A DNA stretch of 64,000 nt, from contig NZ_CP093397.1 in assembly GCF_029027585.1 (NCBI RefSeq), positions 2,097,405 to 2,161,404 of the forward strand, written 5' to 3'. Under the pieces are notes generated by a model. That model did not search any database. It saw only the letters and a program-made list of their open reading frames with translations, and was not told the origin of the DNA. The translations under genes were made by a program, and so were the position numbers. Positions 28,442-38,154 of this stretch are shown here, one piece after another; the stretch's first letter is position 1; each line of letters starts with the position of its first letter. The DNA is from Sulfurimonas sp. (GTDB lineage: Bacteria > Campylobacterota > Campylobacteria > Campylobacterales > Sulfurimonadaceae).

Positions 28442-29175
28442 TTGAATTTTCCTGACTTAATATCTTCGAGAAGTATTTTTGCACGAGGTGATTTTGAATA
28501 ATTGATATATTTTTTTAATATTTTCATAGCTTCTTTTTTTTGATTTAACTTTACAAGAGATTTTGAAAAAATTATCCAACTTGCGTCTATGTTATCGTTG
28601 ATTTGGTTTGTTACAAGAGCATAGTTATATGATTTATCATATTGCTCTAATTCATAATATTTTTTAGCTACAAATAAACTAAGGGCTGGATTGTTATTTT
28701 TTTTAAATCTTTTAATAACATGCTTTATATCTTCTTGAGTATTTTGTCGTTTTATCAAAATAGTATTTATTTTTTCAATATACTCTTTTTCTTTTCTTTT
28801 TTTTCTTTTTACAACTTTCTTTCTTTCTTTTTTTTGTTTATTTAGACTAGTTAGTTTTTCATTTTCATAATGAGAAAGAGTATTATGTTTTATATTTGAC
28901 ATAAAATTAAGAGATGGGGAAAGAATCATTTTAGTTTTTGGAGTTTTTTCTTCTACTATTTTTGAAACTTCTTTTTTTACTATAATTTTTTCTATTACTA
29001 CTTTTTTAAGCTTAGGTTCTTGTATCATTTTTTGCTCTTTATTCTCATCAGAAGTAAAAAGTATTAAAATAATAGAAGAAATAACGATAAGACTTAAAGA
29101 GATAACCCCATAAGGTAAATAAGTTTTAATCTTATACTTACGCCTTCTATTTTCTAGTTCATTGATATTAAGCAT
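28438..29175 (-). CDS. mshN: MshN-like TPR protein with one membrane helix
   Basis: The 245-residue protein has a short cytoplasmic basic start, a membrane helix (about 20-40), a Lys-rich linker (about 45-140) and C-terminal TPR-like helices (about 145-240, KKYYELEQYDKSYNYAL). MshN in MSHA systems has this layout. It overlaps the ATPase upstream by 8 nt and the next gene by 4 nt, so translation is coupled. The assignment rests mainly on layout and order. Confidence 0.7.
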   Translation of the reverse strand: MLNINELENRRRKYKIKTYLPYGVISLSLIVISSIILILFTSDENKEQKMIQEPKLKKVVIEKIIVKKEVSKIVEEKTPKTKMILSPSLNFMSNIKHNTLSHYENEKLTSLNKQKKERKKVVKRKKRKEKEYIEKINTILIKRQNTQEDIKHVIKRFKKNNNPALSLFVAKKYYELEQYDKSYNYALVTNQINDNIDASWIIFSKSLVKLNQKKEAMKILKKYINYSKSPRAKILLEDIKSGKFK

Positions 29176-30001
29176 CTATAAGACCTGTGTGAATTGCGGA
29201 CATTTCTATTATTTTTGTAGATGCAACATTGGTATTTATTGCTGAAGGATTGTTGTTATAATACCATGAATAAATATCAAAAAAAGTATATAAAAGTTTA
29301 TTAGTATCTCTATAATTACCTTTTGTTATTTTATGGATTAAGTTTACTGGTTTTTTAGAAAACATATTGGCACTATCAAAACAGTTTGCTTTCATGAGCT
29401 TTTTTTGTATATATATTTTAAGTTCATTATTTGAAGCGTTTTCAAGCTCTACACTTTCCCATATCCTTGTTTGAAAATGCTCTTTTGCTATTAAATCTTC
29501 TTTTTCTGTTTTGTGAAGTGTTATAATAAATTTAACAGTTCTTGTATCAGACAGTAGTCTTATCTTTTCCATTTGAGTGCTAGAGTAAAGTTGAGCTTCA
29601 TCTAATAAAACTAAGGGAACTTCATCATCTTCTAAGATATTTTTTTTGATTATTAACATAAATTGAGTAAAGTTTAATTCTCCCTTATATTTTACATTAA
29701 ATAAATCACGAGCAAGTGATTTGAAAAATTCACTATCATCTAAAATAGGAGTTTGATATAAATAAATTTTTTGAGAAGAAGATAAATCATGATGTAGTTT
29801 TGTTAAAAACATACTTTTACCAGTTCCTGGTTTCCCATAAAGAAGTATCATTTTAAGAGGCTTTTTTACAGAGTCTTTTAGTGACTGATAGAGTGTTGAA
29901 ACTCTGTCAAGCTGAACATAATCGCGAACATTTACATTGTCAATGAAAACATCCTTAGAGTTGTTGAAGATACTATCTTTCATCTTCCTCTTTCTTCTCA
30001 T
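29168..30001 (-). CDS. mshM: MshM/ExeA-like AAA ATPase
   Basis: The 277-residue protein has the Walker A box GKPGTGKS at 56-63, Walker B VPLVLLDEAQ and the sensor-type TVKFIITLHKTE, matching the ExeA/MshM family that helps place or assemble the secretin through peptidoglycan. It lacks the C-terminal peptidoglycan-binding extension of full ExeA. ATG 30001 overlaps the secretin end by 29 nt; ATG 29983 (MKDSIFNN) is an alternative start. Confidence 0.85.
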   Translation of the reverse strand: MRRKRKMKDSIFNNSKDVFIDNVNVRDYVQLDRVSTLYQSLKDSVKKPLKMILLYGKPGTGKSMFLTKLHHDLSSSQKIYLYQTPILDDSEFFKSLARDLFNVKYKGELNFTQFMLIIKKNILEDDEVPLVLLDEAQLYSSTQMEKIRLLSDTRTVKFIITLHKTEKEDLIAKEHFQTRIWESVELENASNNELKIYIQKKLMKANCFDSANMFSKKPVNLIHKITKGNYRDTNKLLYTFFDIYSWYYNNNPSAINTNVASTKIIEMSAIHTGLIDA

Positions 30002-31598
30002 TAACTTCAGTGTCTGTTTTTACTTCAAGATTATCTGCTTGCTGGGAAATTGAACTTTTATTTAAGATAACAGTTTGATCAGTTATCCCTTCATATCCTA
30101 AATCTGCTAAAGATAAATCATTGTTATCTTTATCTATGATATGAGGTTCTATTATAATAACTAATTCTTGGATTTGTTTTGTCATTTCTTCATATTTAAA
30201 AAAGTAACTTAACCCTGGAATATCACCTAAGAGAGGAACTTTATTCATTTTGTTTACATTTTTAGTATTTATTAAACCACCTAAAATAATTCTCTTGCCA
30301 TCTTTAACTGTGACAACTGACGAAAGTTGACGACGAATAAGGTCAGGTGGCATTTTTCTTTCAGATGCATTTTCAAGAGATATATCTGTTCTTGTTTCAG
30401 ATATTGAAGGATTTATCTTTAGTGTAATTGTTCTGTCATCTGATATCTCAGGTGTAATATCTAGTAATACTCCAGCAAATACTGACTGAATAGTATCATT
30501 TTGTGTTGTAGCAGCTACTCCACCACCTGTTCCTTGTTGGTTTGTTTCTGATTTTATTTTGTAAAAGTACTCAGTTCCTGCTGTTATAAGTGCAGGTTGG
30601 TTGTTTAGAGTTAAAACTTTTGGGTTTGATATAGAAACAACATCCCCTTGAGTTTGTAAAAACTTAATAACTTGATTTAGAGTTCCTCCAGCTTTTATGG
30701 TTACAAGACTTGCACCATTTACAGCTTGTGAACCTGCTGTAGTGATTTTTCCATCTGTCCAAGTTGGAACATTTTCCTTTGCTACATAATCAGCTTTTAT
30801 CTCTATATTTTGCAAAGCATATAACTGTTGCCAATCAATACCAGTAGTCTTTCCTTCTTCCATAGTAACGGAGAGAAGTTGCACATCTATTAAAACTTGA
30901 AGTTGTACTTTTTCTTGAAGTCTTTTTAGATATTTTTCTAATCTTGTCATTTGTCTTATAGTTGCACTTATCGTTATTAGACCAGCATTTTTATTTATGA
31001 TAGGGGCATCTGCTTTGTATACATCGTGAGGTCTATTTATTACTGATTGAAGCTCTTTATCTAAATCTTCCCAAAACTTTACTTCATCAGTGCTTTCTAT
31101 TTTTATACCAGACTCTGCACTTGAAGCACCAGCTCCTCCTGCATTAGCCCCACCAGTTGTTCCACCAGTTGCTCCCCCTGTAGCAGAACCGACACCAGAA
31201 GATGTTAATGTTACATTTGTACTTCCTGTGCCTTTTCTCTGAGATAGTATATAGTCAATGCCAAATGTTTTAGTTTTTAAATAAGATATTTTTAAAATAT
31301 TATTTTCAAGTATATAGTAAAGGTTATTTTCATTTAATATAATATTTAAAACTTCATCTATTGTTAGATTCTTAAGATGAGTTTTATTTAGTCTTGATTC
31401 TAGGAATTTTTCAGCATGTGGGTCAGTTACAATTATGCTAAATTCACATTCATCACTAAGCTGTTCTACAAAATCTATGATTTTTGTATTTTTTGTAGAG
31501 CTTATAGTAAACAGTTCATATGAACAATCCGCATAACTACTACTTGATAAAAGAAGTGTTATCAGTGACCCGTAAACTATTTTTCTTAAATATTGCAT
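29973..31598 (-). CDS. mshL: MSHA-type secretin MshL
   Basis: The 541-residue outer-membrane protein has a signal peptide ending near residue 24, an N-terminal STN-like domain (about 30-105), a Gly/Ala/Thr-rich low-complexity linker (about 135-160), an N-domain with VQLQVLIDVQLLSVTMEEG and the secretin core with VKDGKRIILGGLI and VPLLGDIPGLSYFFK. It forms the pilus exit pore. It lies 14 nt after the mshK-like gene and overlaps mshM. Confidence 0.93.
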   Translation of the reverse strand: MQYLRKIVYGSLITLLLSSSSYADCSYELFTISSTKNTKIIDFVEQLSDECEFSIIVTDPHAEKFLESRLNKTHLKNLTIDEVLNIILNENNLYYILENNILKISYLKTKTFGIDYILSQRKGTGSTNVTLTSSGVGSATGGATGGTTGGANAGGAGASSAESGIKIESTDEVKFWEDLDKELQSVINRPHDVYKADAPIINKNAGLITISATIRQMTRLEKYLKRLQEKVQLQVLIDVQLLSVTMEEGKTTGIDWQQLYALQNIEIKADYVAKENVPTWTDGKITTAGSQAVNGASLVTIKAGGTLNQVIKFLQTQGDVVSISNPKVLTLNNQPALITAGTEYFYKIKSETNQQGTGGGVAATTQNDTIQSVFAGVLLDITPEISDDRTITLKINPSISETRTDISLENASERKMPPDLIRRQLSSVVTVKDGKRIILGGLINTKNVNKMNKVPLLGDIPGLSYFFKYEEMTKQIQELVIIIEPHIIDKDNNDLSLADLGYEGITDQTVILNKSSISQQADNLEVKTDTEVNEKKEEDER

Positions 31599-31612
31599 TT
31601 CTATTATCCTAT

Positions 31613-32095
31613 TTATTTAAATTTTAAATTTTGTTTTTTATCTCGTGTTGAGAGAGTTACTTTACTCTCTCCTCTAGATAAGATTATTGTTGTTCTCTTT
31701 ACACTTGATAGCTTATAGCCATAAAGTGAATCATTTAAATTGTACCATTCTCCGTTTATGAGGGCTGATTTATTTATAACAGCACTAAGAACTAGATTTT
31801 TTGGTAGTTTTTGCATGGTGTGAAGTGATTTTGTTGAAGTAGTAGATACTTTAGATGGTTTTTTATAAGTAGAACTCTTTTTCTTTGTATATCTTCTTTT
31901 AGCTTTTTTACCATTAGAGTATATGAAAGGACTATGTATTTCAGTTAAAGCTTTAGTCTCCATCCCTTTTCTTGGAGGTTTTATAGCTTCTACTTGCGTA
32001 TCAACCCATGAAAGCTCGTTTGAACTTAATGTAGCAGATATAAATAGAGTAATTAATAATAAAGTGAATTTTTTCATTAGTATGTAATCCCCCAA
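31613..32095 (-). CDS. mshK: MshK/PilP-like periplasmic protein
   Basis: The 160-residue protein has an N-terminal hydrophobic signal (about 7-24), a Lys/Ser/Thr-rich low-complexity middle (about 62-95) and a short beta domain with LVLSAVINKSALINGEWYNL and VKRTTIILSRGESKVTLS, resembling the small secretin-interacting domain of PilP/MshK. It sits between the MshJ-like protein (19-nt overlap) and the secretin. Direct sequence similarity is weak; the name follows cluster order. Confidence 0.7.
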   Translation of the reverse strand: MGDYILMKKFTLLLITLFISATLSSNELSWVDTQVEAIKPPRKGMETKALTEIHSPFIYSNGKKAKRRYTKKKSSTYKKPSKVSTTSTKSLHTMQKLPKNLVLSAVINKSALINGEWYNLNDSLYGYKLSSVKRTTIILSRGESKVTLSTRDKKQNLKFK

Positions 32096-32709
32096 ACTGA
32101 GATAAATAACTCTGTACTAAGAGTTTTTTTCGCTTTTATATCTAAGGCATGAATATCAACAACTAAATCACTTTGTTCAAGAGAGTTTATAAATCTAAGA
32201 GTATTTTTATAATTACCTGTTGTGTTTAGTGTAATATCTAATATATGACCAAAAGAATTATTATTTTTAGCATATTCATTAGTGAAATCTATGATTTTAA
32301 TATTGTATTTCTTTGCATTTGTTGAGATTGAATGTAAATATTCTCCCCAAGCCCTTTCATCATAAATTAACGATGAGATAGTTTCGATTTTACTTTTAAT
32401 ATAGGCATTATTTGCTTTATTTAGAACAAGTTTTGCATTTAAATTTTTTATATCTCTGTCTAGTAGAACTATCTTTACTTTAGGATTTTGTTGAAGAAAT
32501 ATTTTATCTACATTTATTTTTGAACTTATAGAAGTTATTTGTGTGTTTTTTTTCTCAAAACCACTTTGTGAACTTTCCCAAAAAAGTAGATATGAAAATG
32601 CAAAAATAAGAGCAAAAATCATAATATATGTCATATATATATCTTTTTGATTTTTACCTTTAAAAGAAGCATCTATGCGTTGTAGGTAATCTTCAATATT
32701 TATTTTCAT
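32077..32709 (-). CDS. mshJ: MshJ/PilO-like inner-membrane alignment protein
   Basis: The 210-residue protein has a membrane helix (about 26-44), a periplasmic coiled-coil stretch and a C-terminal ferredoxin-like domain ending ALDIKAKKTLSTELFISVWGI, the architecture of PilO/MshJ. It would bridge the inner-membrane platform to the secretin. It overlaps mshI by 4 nt. Confidence 0.75.
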   Translation of the reverse strand: MKINIEDYLQRIDASFKGKNQKDIYMTYIMIFALIFAFSYLLFWESSQSGFEKKNTQITSISSKINVDKIFLQQNPKVKIVLLDRDIKNLNAKLVLNKANNAYIKSKIETISSLIYDERAWGEYLHSISTNAKKYNIKIIDFTNEYAKNNNSFGHILDITLNTTGNYKNTLRFINSLEQSDLVVDIHALDIKAKKTLSTELFISVWGITY

Positions 32710-34241
32710 AATATATTCACCTTTAATTCACTAAAGTATTTTTTTGATTTATCTTTAAGCTCTATGTGTTTGAGTGAAAAGTCAAATTTACCTTCATATG
32801 TTTTAGTTAAGTACTCAAGCATCTTTGTTATCGACTTATCTTGTTTTGATATTAAGTTGAGAGTAAATGTTTTTAGTTTTTCATCTTCTTTATATGATAA
32901 AGAATCAAGACCAATATTGAACTTATTTAAATCTTTTGTTAAGTTGGCTAGTAGTTTAGCTTTCATCGGATAGTTTACTTTTACATCATGAATTTTTATC
33001 AGCGTTGATTTTTTTTCTGCGTACTCTTTTTTCTCATGGGCTAAGAGTGTTTGAACTTTTGTTTTAACAGCTTTTTTATTTCTAATGGTTGCTTGTCTTG
33101 TGGTTTTTTGAGCATGAAGTTCTTTATACTCAGCATCTAAAAGATCATACTGGAGTGTTTGTGCATAAGTAAGTACCCAGTAAGTTACAGGATACATAAA
33201 GGCTAAAGTAAGCGAAGCAGCAATAAGCAATATGATTTTACCACTTTCTCTATGAATGAATTTTGGAGGACGATGGTAGGTTGTAAAATTACAACTATAC
33301 TTTTCTTCTAAGGGAAGGGTTGTATAAACATGCATTAAAGCATGAAGTTGGTCTATATATATCCCATCACTTTCAAAGCCATAGTCAAATTCGAAGTTGC
33401 TTGATTTTATTCCAAGTTCAACTTCACTCATCTCATCTAGTTTAGTGAGTGTTTGAATTTGTGAACCAATAAATACACGCTCTATTTTTTCTAATTCATA
33501 AGCTCTTTTTACATAAGTTAAAATATCGTTAATATTGGCAAAAATTTCTTTATAGAGTTTTATGAAATATTCTTTATAGTCACTATCTGTATCTTTTAAG
33601 CTTTGAGTGCTTAAAAAACTTATAAAATCCACAAACTCTATTCTTTCGCCATATAGTTCACAAAATCTTTCATGCATCTGTAAAAATGAGTAGTTAATAG
33701 ATTTAGTATAAAGAAACTCTTTTTCATTGTAAACAGTGATAAAGGCATCGTTTTCTTGGAAATATATATAACAGTGAACACCACTAGTTTCAATTATTTC
33801 TTTTGAATATAGTGTTTTAAGGAGTAGAGGAGAAGGTATGATAGCATCTATATATTTTATCTTCTCAATGGTAGGGACAAATGTTTCTTCAAGAGTTAAT
33901 GGGTCTATGATAAAAACATGAAAATTTCTGTTATCTTCATCAAGAGAATTGAAGGTTTCTATAAATTGTATTTGATAAGTTACAGCTTGGTCTAGTGCTA
34001 ATTCATCATATATTTTATTGCTTATCGCATCGTGTAAATCTTCTTCGGGTATATTTTTAGAGATAGAAATTTGTGAATTTATAAAGTCTTTAGTATTTAA
34101 GTAAGATATTGCATATTGTTCTTTTGAAAACTGAGCAGTTTCAGTATTTGAAAGAAAACTAGAGATACCACTAAGGTAGGAACCCTTGTATGGATTTACA
34201 GAGATAACACTTGAAAAAGAATGTTCAGTTTTTTTACTCAT
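32706..34241 (-). CDS. mshI: MshI-like protein (PilM/PilN-type fusion)
   Basis: The 511-residue protein has a cytoplasmic actin-like PilM-type region (about 1-330), a membrane helix near residues 336-355 and a PilN-like periplasmic coiled coil and domain (about 360-511). That combined layout fits MshI, the first core gene of MSHA clusters. The frame is open from ATG 34292, but a -10-like GATAAT on the reverse strand at 34298-34303 would put the transcript start near 34290, so ATG 34241 (MSKKTEHSF) is preferred. Confidence 0.75.
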   Translation of the reverse strand: MSKKTEHSFSSVISVNPYKGSYLSGISSFLSNTETAQFSKEQYAISYLNTKDFINSQISISKNIPEEDLHDAISNKIYDELALDQAVTYQIQFIETFNSLDEDNRNFHVFIIDPLTLEETFVPTIEKIKYIDAIIPSPLLLKTLYSKEIIETSGVHCYIYFQENDAFITVYNEKEFLYTKSINYSFLQMHERFCELYGERIEFVDFISFLSTQSLKDTDSDYKEYFIKLYKEIFANINDILTYVKRAYELEKIERVFIGSQIQTLTKLDEMSEVELGIKSSNFEFDYGFESDGIYIDQLHALMHVYTTLPLEEKYSCNFTTYHRPPKFIHRESGKIILLIAASLTLAFMYPVTYWVLTYAQTLQYDLLDAEYKELHAQKTTRQATIRNKKAVKTKVQTLLAHEKKEYAEKKSTLIKIHDVKVNYPMKAKLLANLTKDLNKFNIGLDSLSYKEDEKLKTFTLNLISKQDKSITKMLEYLTKTYEGKFDFSLKHIELKDKSKKYFSELKVNIL

Positions 34242-34297
34242 TTGCCATAACCCTAATTTGAAATAAACTGTTGATATAAAAGCAAAAGTCATTCCTT

Positions 34298-34303
34298 ATT
34301 ATC
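34298..34303 (-). promoter_or_regulatory. Possible -10 box of the MSHA operon
   Basis: Read on the reverse strand this is GATAAT, preceded by an A/T-rich stretch, and it lies 57 bp before the preferred mshI start. All nine cluster genes follow with overlaps or gaps under 20 nt, so one transcript is likely. The remaining gap to 34415 shows nothing else clear. Confidence 0.4.
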
Positions 34304-34415
34304 AACTATCTTGATTTTAGCGGAATGTAGCTTAAAGATTTTTTGATATCACACAAGTTTAGTAATATGTTGTTGTTTATCTATAAAATAGCATGTTTTA
34401 AGTACTTTAGATTGT

Positions 34416-35387
34416 TTATTTTTCTGTGATTATTTTTATTTTTTTGTTGTTTTTGTCCACTTTTACTATTAAAATTTTATCACCAATGAACTTAAAAGTA
34501 TCAGATTTATAGTATTCCTTGAAAGTTATCTGATAAATATCGTCAGAATTTGGATAAGGAATTACATTTATATTGTTAAATATAATTGTTTTTTTTTCTA
34601 GTTTTTTAAAGATTCTTGTTTTGTATTTTTTAAACCTTTGTATTGTCATTCCATCATTTCTTACAAATTTGTTAGAATAAAAACTTAGATAAGCATCTAT
34701 ATCATCATATAACCAAGCATATCTCCATACAAATAATTCTGAAAGTATAGAACTTAAAATCTCTTTTGAAATATTTTGTTTAATTTTATTTGCATCTATA
34801 ATTAGTATAGTATTTTGTATATCAATCCTGTTGCTTAAGCATTCTATATTTTGATTGTCAATGGCTATACAACCTTTTGTAAATTCATCTCTAGTTTGCT
34901 CTGTTGGAAGTCCATGAATCCAGATTCCATGTCCATTTTTTCCTCTAAAAGTATCATAAGTATTTGGATAAGAAGTTACAAAAGCTAAGGGTCCATAAAA
35001 TGAATCAAGTTTATTTTCACGAGTGAGTTTTTTGAGTATTTTATAGATTCCTATTGGAGTTATAAGGTCGCCTTCTTTTATTTTATCGCCTTTTATTTTT
35101 CCTGTGAAAGCATTATATGTTTTTATAAAACTGTAAGTATTATTTGTATCTTTTATATATAAATTTAGTGTAGAGGCGTCTTTATTGCAGGTTAAGACTT
35201 TTGGACTTGATTCTAAATAGCCAAAAGTAGTGTCAATAGTTTTAAGATATTCACTCCAGTACTCATTTTTAGTTAGTTCTAAATCCATCTGTTTTTCTAC
35301 GCTGTTAATACCATTAATTCTATAGTTTGTTAAAATATTATTTGCATATAAACTTAGGCTTATTAAAATAAAGAATATTATCTTCAT
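34416..35387 (-). CDS. Csd6/Pgp2-type L,D-carboxypeptidase, cell-shape enzyme
   Basis: The 323-residue periplasmic protein has a signal peptide (about 1-15), a YkuD (L,D-transpeptidase fold) domain with the catalytic H158-G and T170-K-G-C173 motif, and a C-terminal NTF2-like domain (about 210-320). This three-part plan matches Csd6 of Helicobacter and Pgp2 of Campylobacter, which trim peptidoglycan tetrapeptides and set helical or curved cell form. Its start overlaps the era stop by 4 nt. A YkuD transpeptidase is the alternative. Confidence 0.85.
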   Translation of the reverse strand: MKIIFFILISLSLYANNILTNYRINGINSVEKQMDLELTKNEYWSEYLKTIDTTFGYLESSPKVLTCNKDASTLNLYIKDTNNTYSFIKTYNAFTGKIKGDKIKEGDLITPIGIYKILKKLTRENKLDSFYGPLAFVTSYPNTYDTFRGKNGHGIWIHGLPTEQTRDEFTKGCIAIDNQNIECLSNRIDIQNTILIIDANKIKQNISKEILSSILSELFVWRYAWLYDDIDAYLSFYSNKFVRNDGMTIQRFKKYKTRIFKKLEKKTIIFNNINVIPYPNSDDIYQITFKEYYKSDTFKFIGDKILIVKVDKNNKKIKIITEK

Positions 35388-36262
35388 GATTTGTATCCTA
35401 TCTCCTCTAAAAATGCTTTATCTTTAGTCCAGCCTTTTTTTACGCTGACCTGTAGATTTAAGTAGGCTTTTTTCCCACTTAATCTTTCTATCTTCTCTCT
35501 TGCAGATTTACCAATTCTTTTGATTGATTCTCCACCTTTACCTATAATGATCCCTTTTTGGGACTCTTTTTCAATGATGATTGTAGCATAAATCTTGTCG
35601 ATGCCTTTTTCTTCGTCGATTGAGTCGATGATAACATCTGATTCATAAGGAATCTCATCACTTACATTTTCAAAGATTCCTTCTCTAACAAAACCAGCAT
35701 AAATATCACGAACAAGCTCACTTGTTAAATCCTCAGGGTCGTAAAGAAAAGGTGAATCAGGAAGATATTTAGATATTACTTTTAACAAATCTTCATGTCC
35801 AACTTTTTTAGGAATTGCAACTGGTATAAGAGCTTCGAAATTATGTGCAAACTGATTGTAAGAGGCAATTCTTTTAAAAAGTTTTTCTTGTGAAACTTGG
35901 TCAATTTTACTTATAACAATTATGTGTTTCACTCTATCATTATTTAGTTTTAAAAATTTTTCATAATGCTCAACTGAGTCAGTAACAGGAGCCAAATAAA
36001 CGATTAAATCACAATCGCCCATAGCTTTTAGTGCTTCATCTAGCATAAATTGATTTAAAACTTTTTCTCTCTCGTGAAGTCCAGGGGTATCCACAAAAAT
36101 GATTTGAGTATCTTTATGCATAACAATAGCGTTTGAGCGTTTTCTTGTTGCATTTGCCTTTTGGCTAACCATAGCGATATTTTCACCTAAAAGTGAGTTC
36201 ATAAGTGTGCTTTTTCCAGCATTTGGACGACCAATAAGAGATACGAAACCAGCTTTTGTCAT
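35384..36262 (-). CDS. era: GTPase Era, 16S rRNA maturation
   Basis: The 292-residue protein has the P-loop GRPNAGKST (11-19), the G3 motif DTPGLHE, G4 SKID, and a C-terminal KH RNA-binding domain with GIIIGKGGESIKRIGK. Era binds the 3' end of 16S rRNA during 30S assembly. It lies 15 nt after hslU and is coupled to the Csd6-like gene by a 4-nt overlap. Confidence 0.97.
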   Translation of the reverse strand: MTKAGFVSLIGRPNAGKSTLMNSLLGENIAMVSQKANATRKRSNAIVMHKDTQIIFVDTPGLHEREKVLNQFMLDEALKAMGDCDLIVYLAPVTDSVEHYEKFLKLNNDRVKHIIVISKIDQVSQEKLFKRIASYNQFAHNFEALIPVAIPKKVGHEDLLKVISKYLPDSPFLYDPEDLTSELVRDIYAGFVREGIFENVSDEIPYESDVIIDSIDEEKGIDKIYATIIIEKESQKGIIIGKGGESIKRIGKSAREKIERLSGKKAYLNLQVSVKKGWTKDKAFLEEIGYKS

Positions 36263-36277
36263 AGGATTACCTTTATT

Positions 36278-37606
36278 TTATAAAATGTAGCGAGAGAGGT
36301 CATCATCATCAACAACCATGTCTAGTTTATCATGTACTAATTTAGCGTCTATAATAAACTCTTCACCATTATGTTCATCTGCATCAAAACTTATATCTTC
36401 TAAAATCTTTTCTAAGACAGTATGCAATCTTCTTGCTCCTATGTCTTCTGTGATTTCATTTGCTTTGTGAGCCAAGTGGGCGATTGCTCTAATCGCTTCA
36501 TCTTCAAATATTAGTTTTAAACCCTCAACACTCAACAGAGCTTCATATTGTTTTAACAAAGAGTTCTGAGTTTGAGTAAGAATTTTATATAGTGTTTCTT
36601 CTGTTAATGATTCAAGCTCAACCCTTAGTGGAAATCTACCTTGAAGCTCAGGGATTAGGTCACTTGGTTTGGTTAGATGAAAAGCTCCAGCAGCTATAAA
36701 AAGAATATGGTCAGTATTTATAACTCCATATTTTGTAGTAACACTACTGCCTTCAACTATTGGAAGTAAATCTCTTTGAACGCCTTCTTTGCTCGGGTCA
36801 TTTCTTCCTTGAGATTTTGCACTAATAGCAATTTTATCTATCTCATCTAAAAATATTATACCACCGTCTTGGGCTCTTTTAAGAGCCTCTGTATTGATAT
36901 TTGTCATATCTAAAAGTTTACTGCTTGCTTCATGTTTTAGTATAGATTTAGCATCTTTTACTGTAACTTCTTTTTTGTTATCTTCTTTGTTCATGGTGTC
37001 AAATATTTTAGAAAAACTTTCTTGAACTTTTGCCATCTCTGGAGGTAAATTTGTATCGTTAAACTCTACATGAACCTTGTCAAATTCAAGTTCTATGATT
37101 TTATCGTCCATCTCTGCGTTAATTACTCTTTTTTCCATTACAAGTAAGAGTCGTTGGTAGTCATCCTGTTTACTTTCACTTGCACTATCTGGAAGGGGAG
37201 GAATAAGTTTTTCAACTATTTTATTAATAACATAGTTTTCCATTTTCTCTTTGTTTTCTTCTTCTTTTTCAGCTTTAACGATAGATATAGAGTTAACAAC
37301 TAAATCTCTAATCATAGACTCAACATCACGACCAACAAAACCAACTTCTGTATATTTAGATGCTTCAACTTTAATAAAAGGAACTTTCATCATTTTGGCA
37401 AGTCTTCTTGAAATTTCTGTTTTACCAACACCAGTTGAGCCAATCATTAAAATATTTTTAGGCATGATTTCATCTTGAAGTTCAGGACTTAGTTTCATGC
37501 GTCTATATCTTGTTCTAAGTGCTAAAGCAATAGTTTTTTTAGCATCTCTTTGAGAGATGACATAATTATCTAAATATTTAACTATCTCTTTTGGAGTAAG
37601 GTTCAT
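36278..37606 (-). CDS. hslU: ATP-dependent protease ATPase subunit HslU
   Basis: The 442-residue AAA+ protein has Walker A GSTGVGKT at 56-63, the pore motif VGRDVES region (TEVGFVGRDVESMIRDL split), Walker B IIFLDEIDKIA, and the C-terminal DISFDADE / LSRYIL end that docks into HslV. It unfolds substrates for the HslV peptidase. Its ATG shares one nucleotide with the hslV stop. Confidence 0.97.
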   Translation of the reverse strand: MNLTPKEIVKYLDNYVISQRDAKKTIALALRTRYRRMKLSPELQDEIMPKNILMIGSTGVGKTEISRRLAKMMKVPFIKVEASKYTEVGFVGRDVESMIRDLVVNSISIVKAEKEEENKEKMENYVINKIVEKLIPPLPDSASESKQDDYQRLLLVMEKRVINAEMDDKIIELEFDKVHVEFNDTNLPPEMAKVQESFSKIFDTMNKEDNKKEVTVKDAKSILKHEASSKLLDMTNINTEALKRAQDGGIIFLDEIDKIAISAKSQGRNDPSKEGVQRDLLPIVEGSSVTTKYGVINTDHILFIAAGAFHLTKPSDLIPELQGRFPLRVELESLTEETLYKILTQTQNSLLKQYEALLSVEGLKLIFEDEAIRAIAHLAHKANEITEDIGARRLHTVLEKILEDISFDADEHNGEEFIIDAKLVHDKLDMVVDDDDLSRYIL

Positions 37607-38148
37607 TACTTGCCTTTTTCTAGTATAAGTGTTTTGATATTGTGATTTGTATAGATGCAGAGGTCTGCGGCTATGCTTAAACTCTCTCTTACTAACTCTT
37701 CATCATCAAGTGCAGAGTGTTTTTTCAAGGCTCTTGCAGCTGAAATAGCATAGTTCCCACCACTTCCAATAGATGCAATTTCTCCATCTTCAGGCTCAAC
37801 AACATCACCATTTCCTGTGAGTATAAAAATATGTTTATTGTTTAAGACAATCATCATAGCTTCAAGTCTGCGAAGAACTTTATCTTTTCTCCATGCTTTT
37901 GAAAACTCTATGACAGATTTTAAAAGGTCACCTTTTTTATCTTCTAAAAACTCTTCAAACATATCAAAAAGATTAAAAGCATCTGCGGTACTACCTGCAA
38001 AACCTGCTAAAATTTTGCCATGACCAAGAGTTCTGATTTTTGTAGCATTACCTTTAAGAACAGAATCCCCAAAAGTAACTTGTCCATCTCCACCTATTAC
38101 AGCTTTGTTTTTGCCCTTATAGGCAAGTATAGTAGTAGCATCAAACAT
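37606..38148 (-). CDS. hslV: ATP-dependent protease peptidase subunit HslV
   Basis: The 180-residue protein has the HslV core [32 protein letters not shown] and [14 protein letters not shown]. The active site is an N-terminal threonine exposed by processing; here MFDA precedes T5, so a four-residue propeptide is expected instead of only Met. It is followed directly by hslU and preceded 6 nt upstream by rplI. Confidence 0.96.
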   Translation of the reverse strand: MFDATTILAYKGKNKAVIGGDGQVTFGDSVLKGNATKIRTLGHGKILAGFAGSTADAFNLFDMFEEFLEDKKGDLLKSVIEFSKAWRKDKVLRRLEAMMIVLNNKHIFILTGNGDVVEPEDGEIASIGSGGNYAISAARALKKHSALDDEELVRESLSIAADLCIYTNHNIKTLILEKGK

Positions 38149-38154
38149 AGTATA

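Noticed and set aside
31133-31195. Glycine/alanine repeat in mshL as a possible tandem repeat locus
   Set aside because: It encodes a low-complexity linker, but the DNA units are not regular enough to call a variable tandem repeat.
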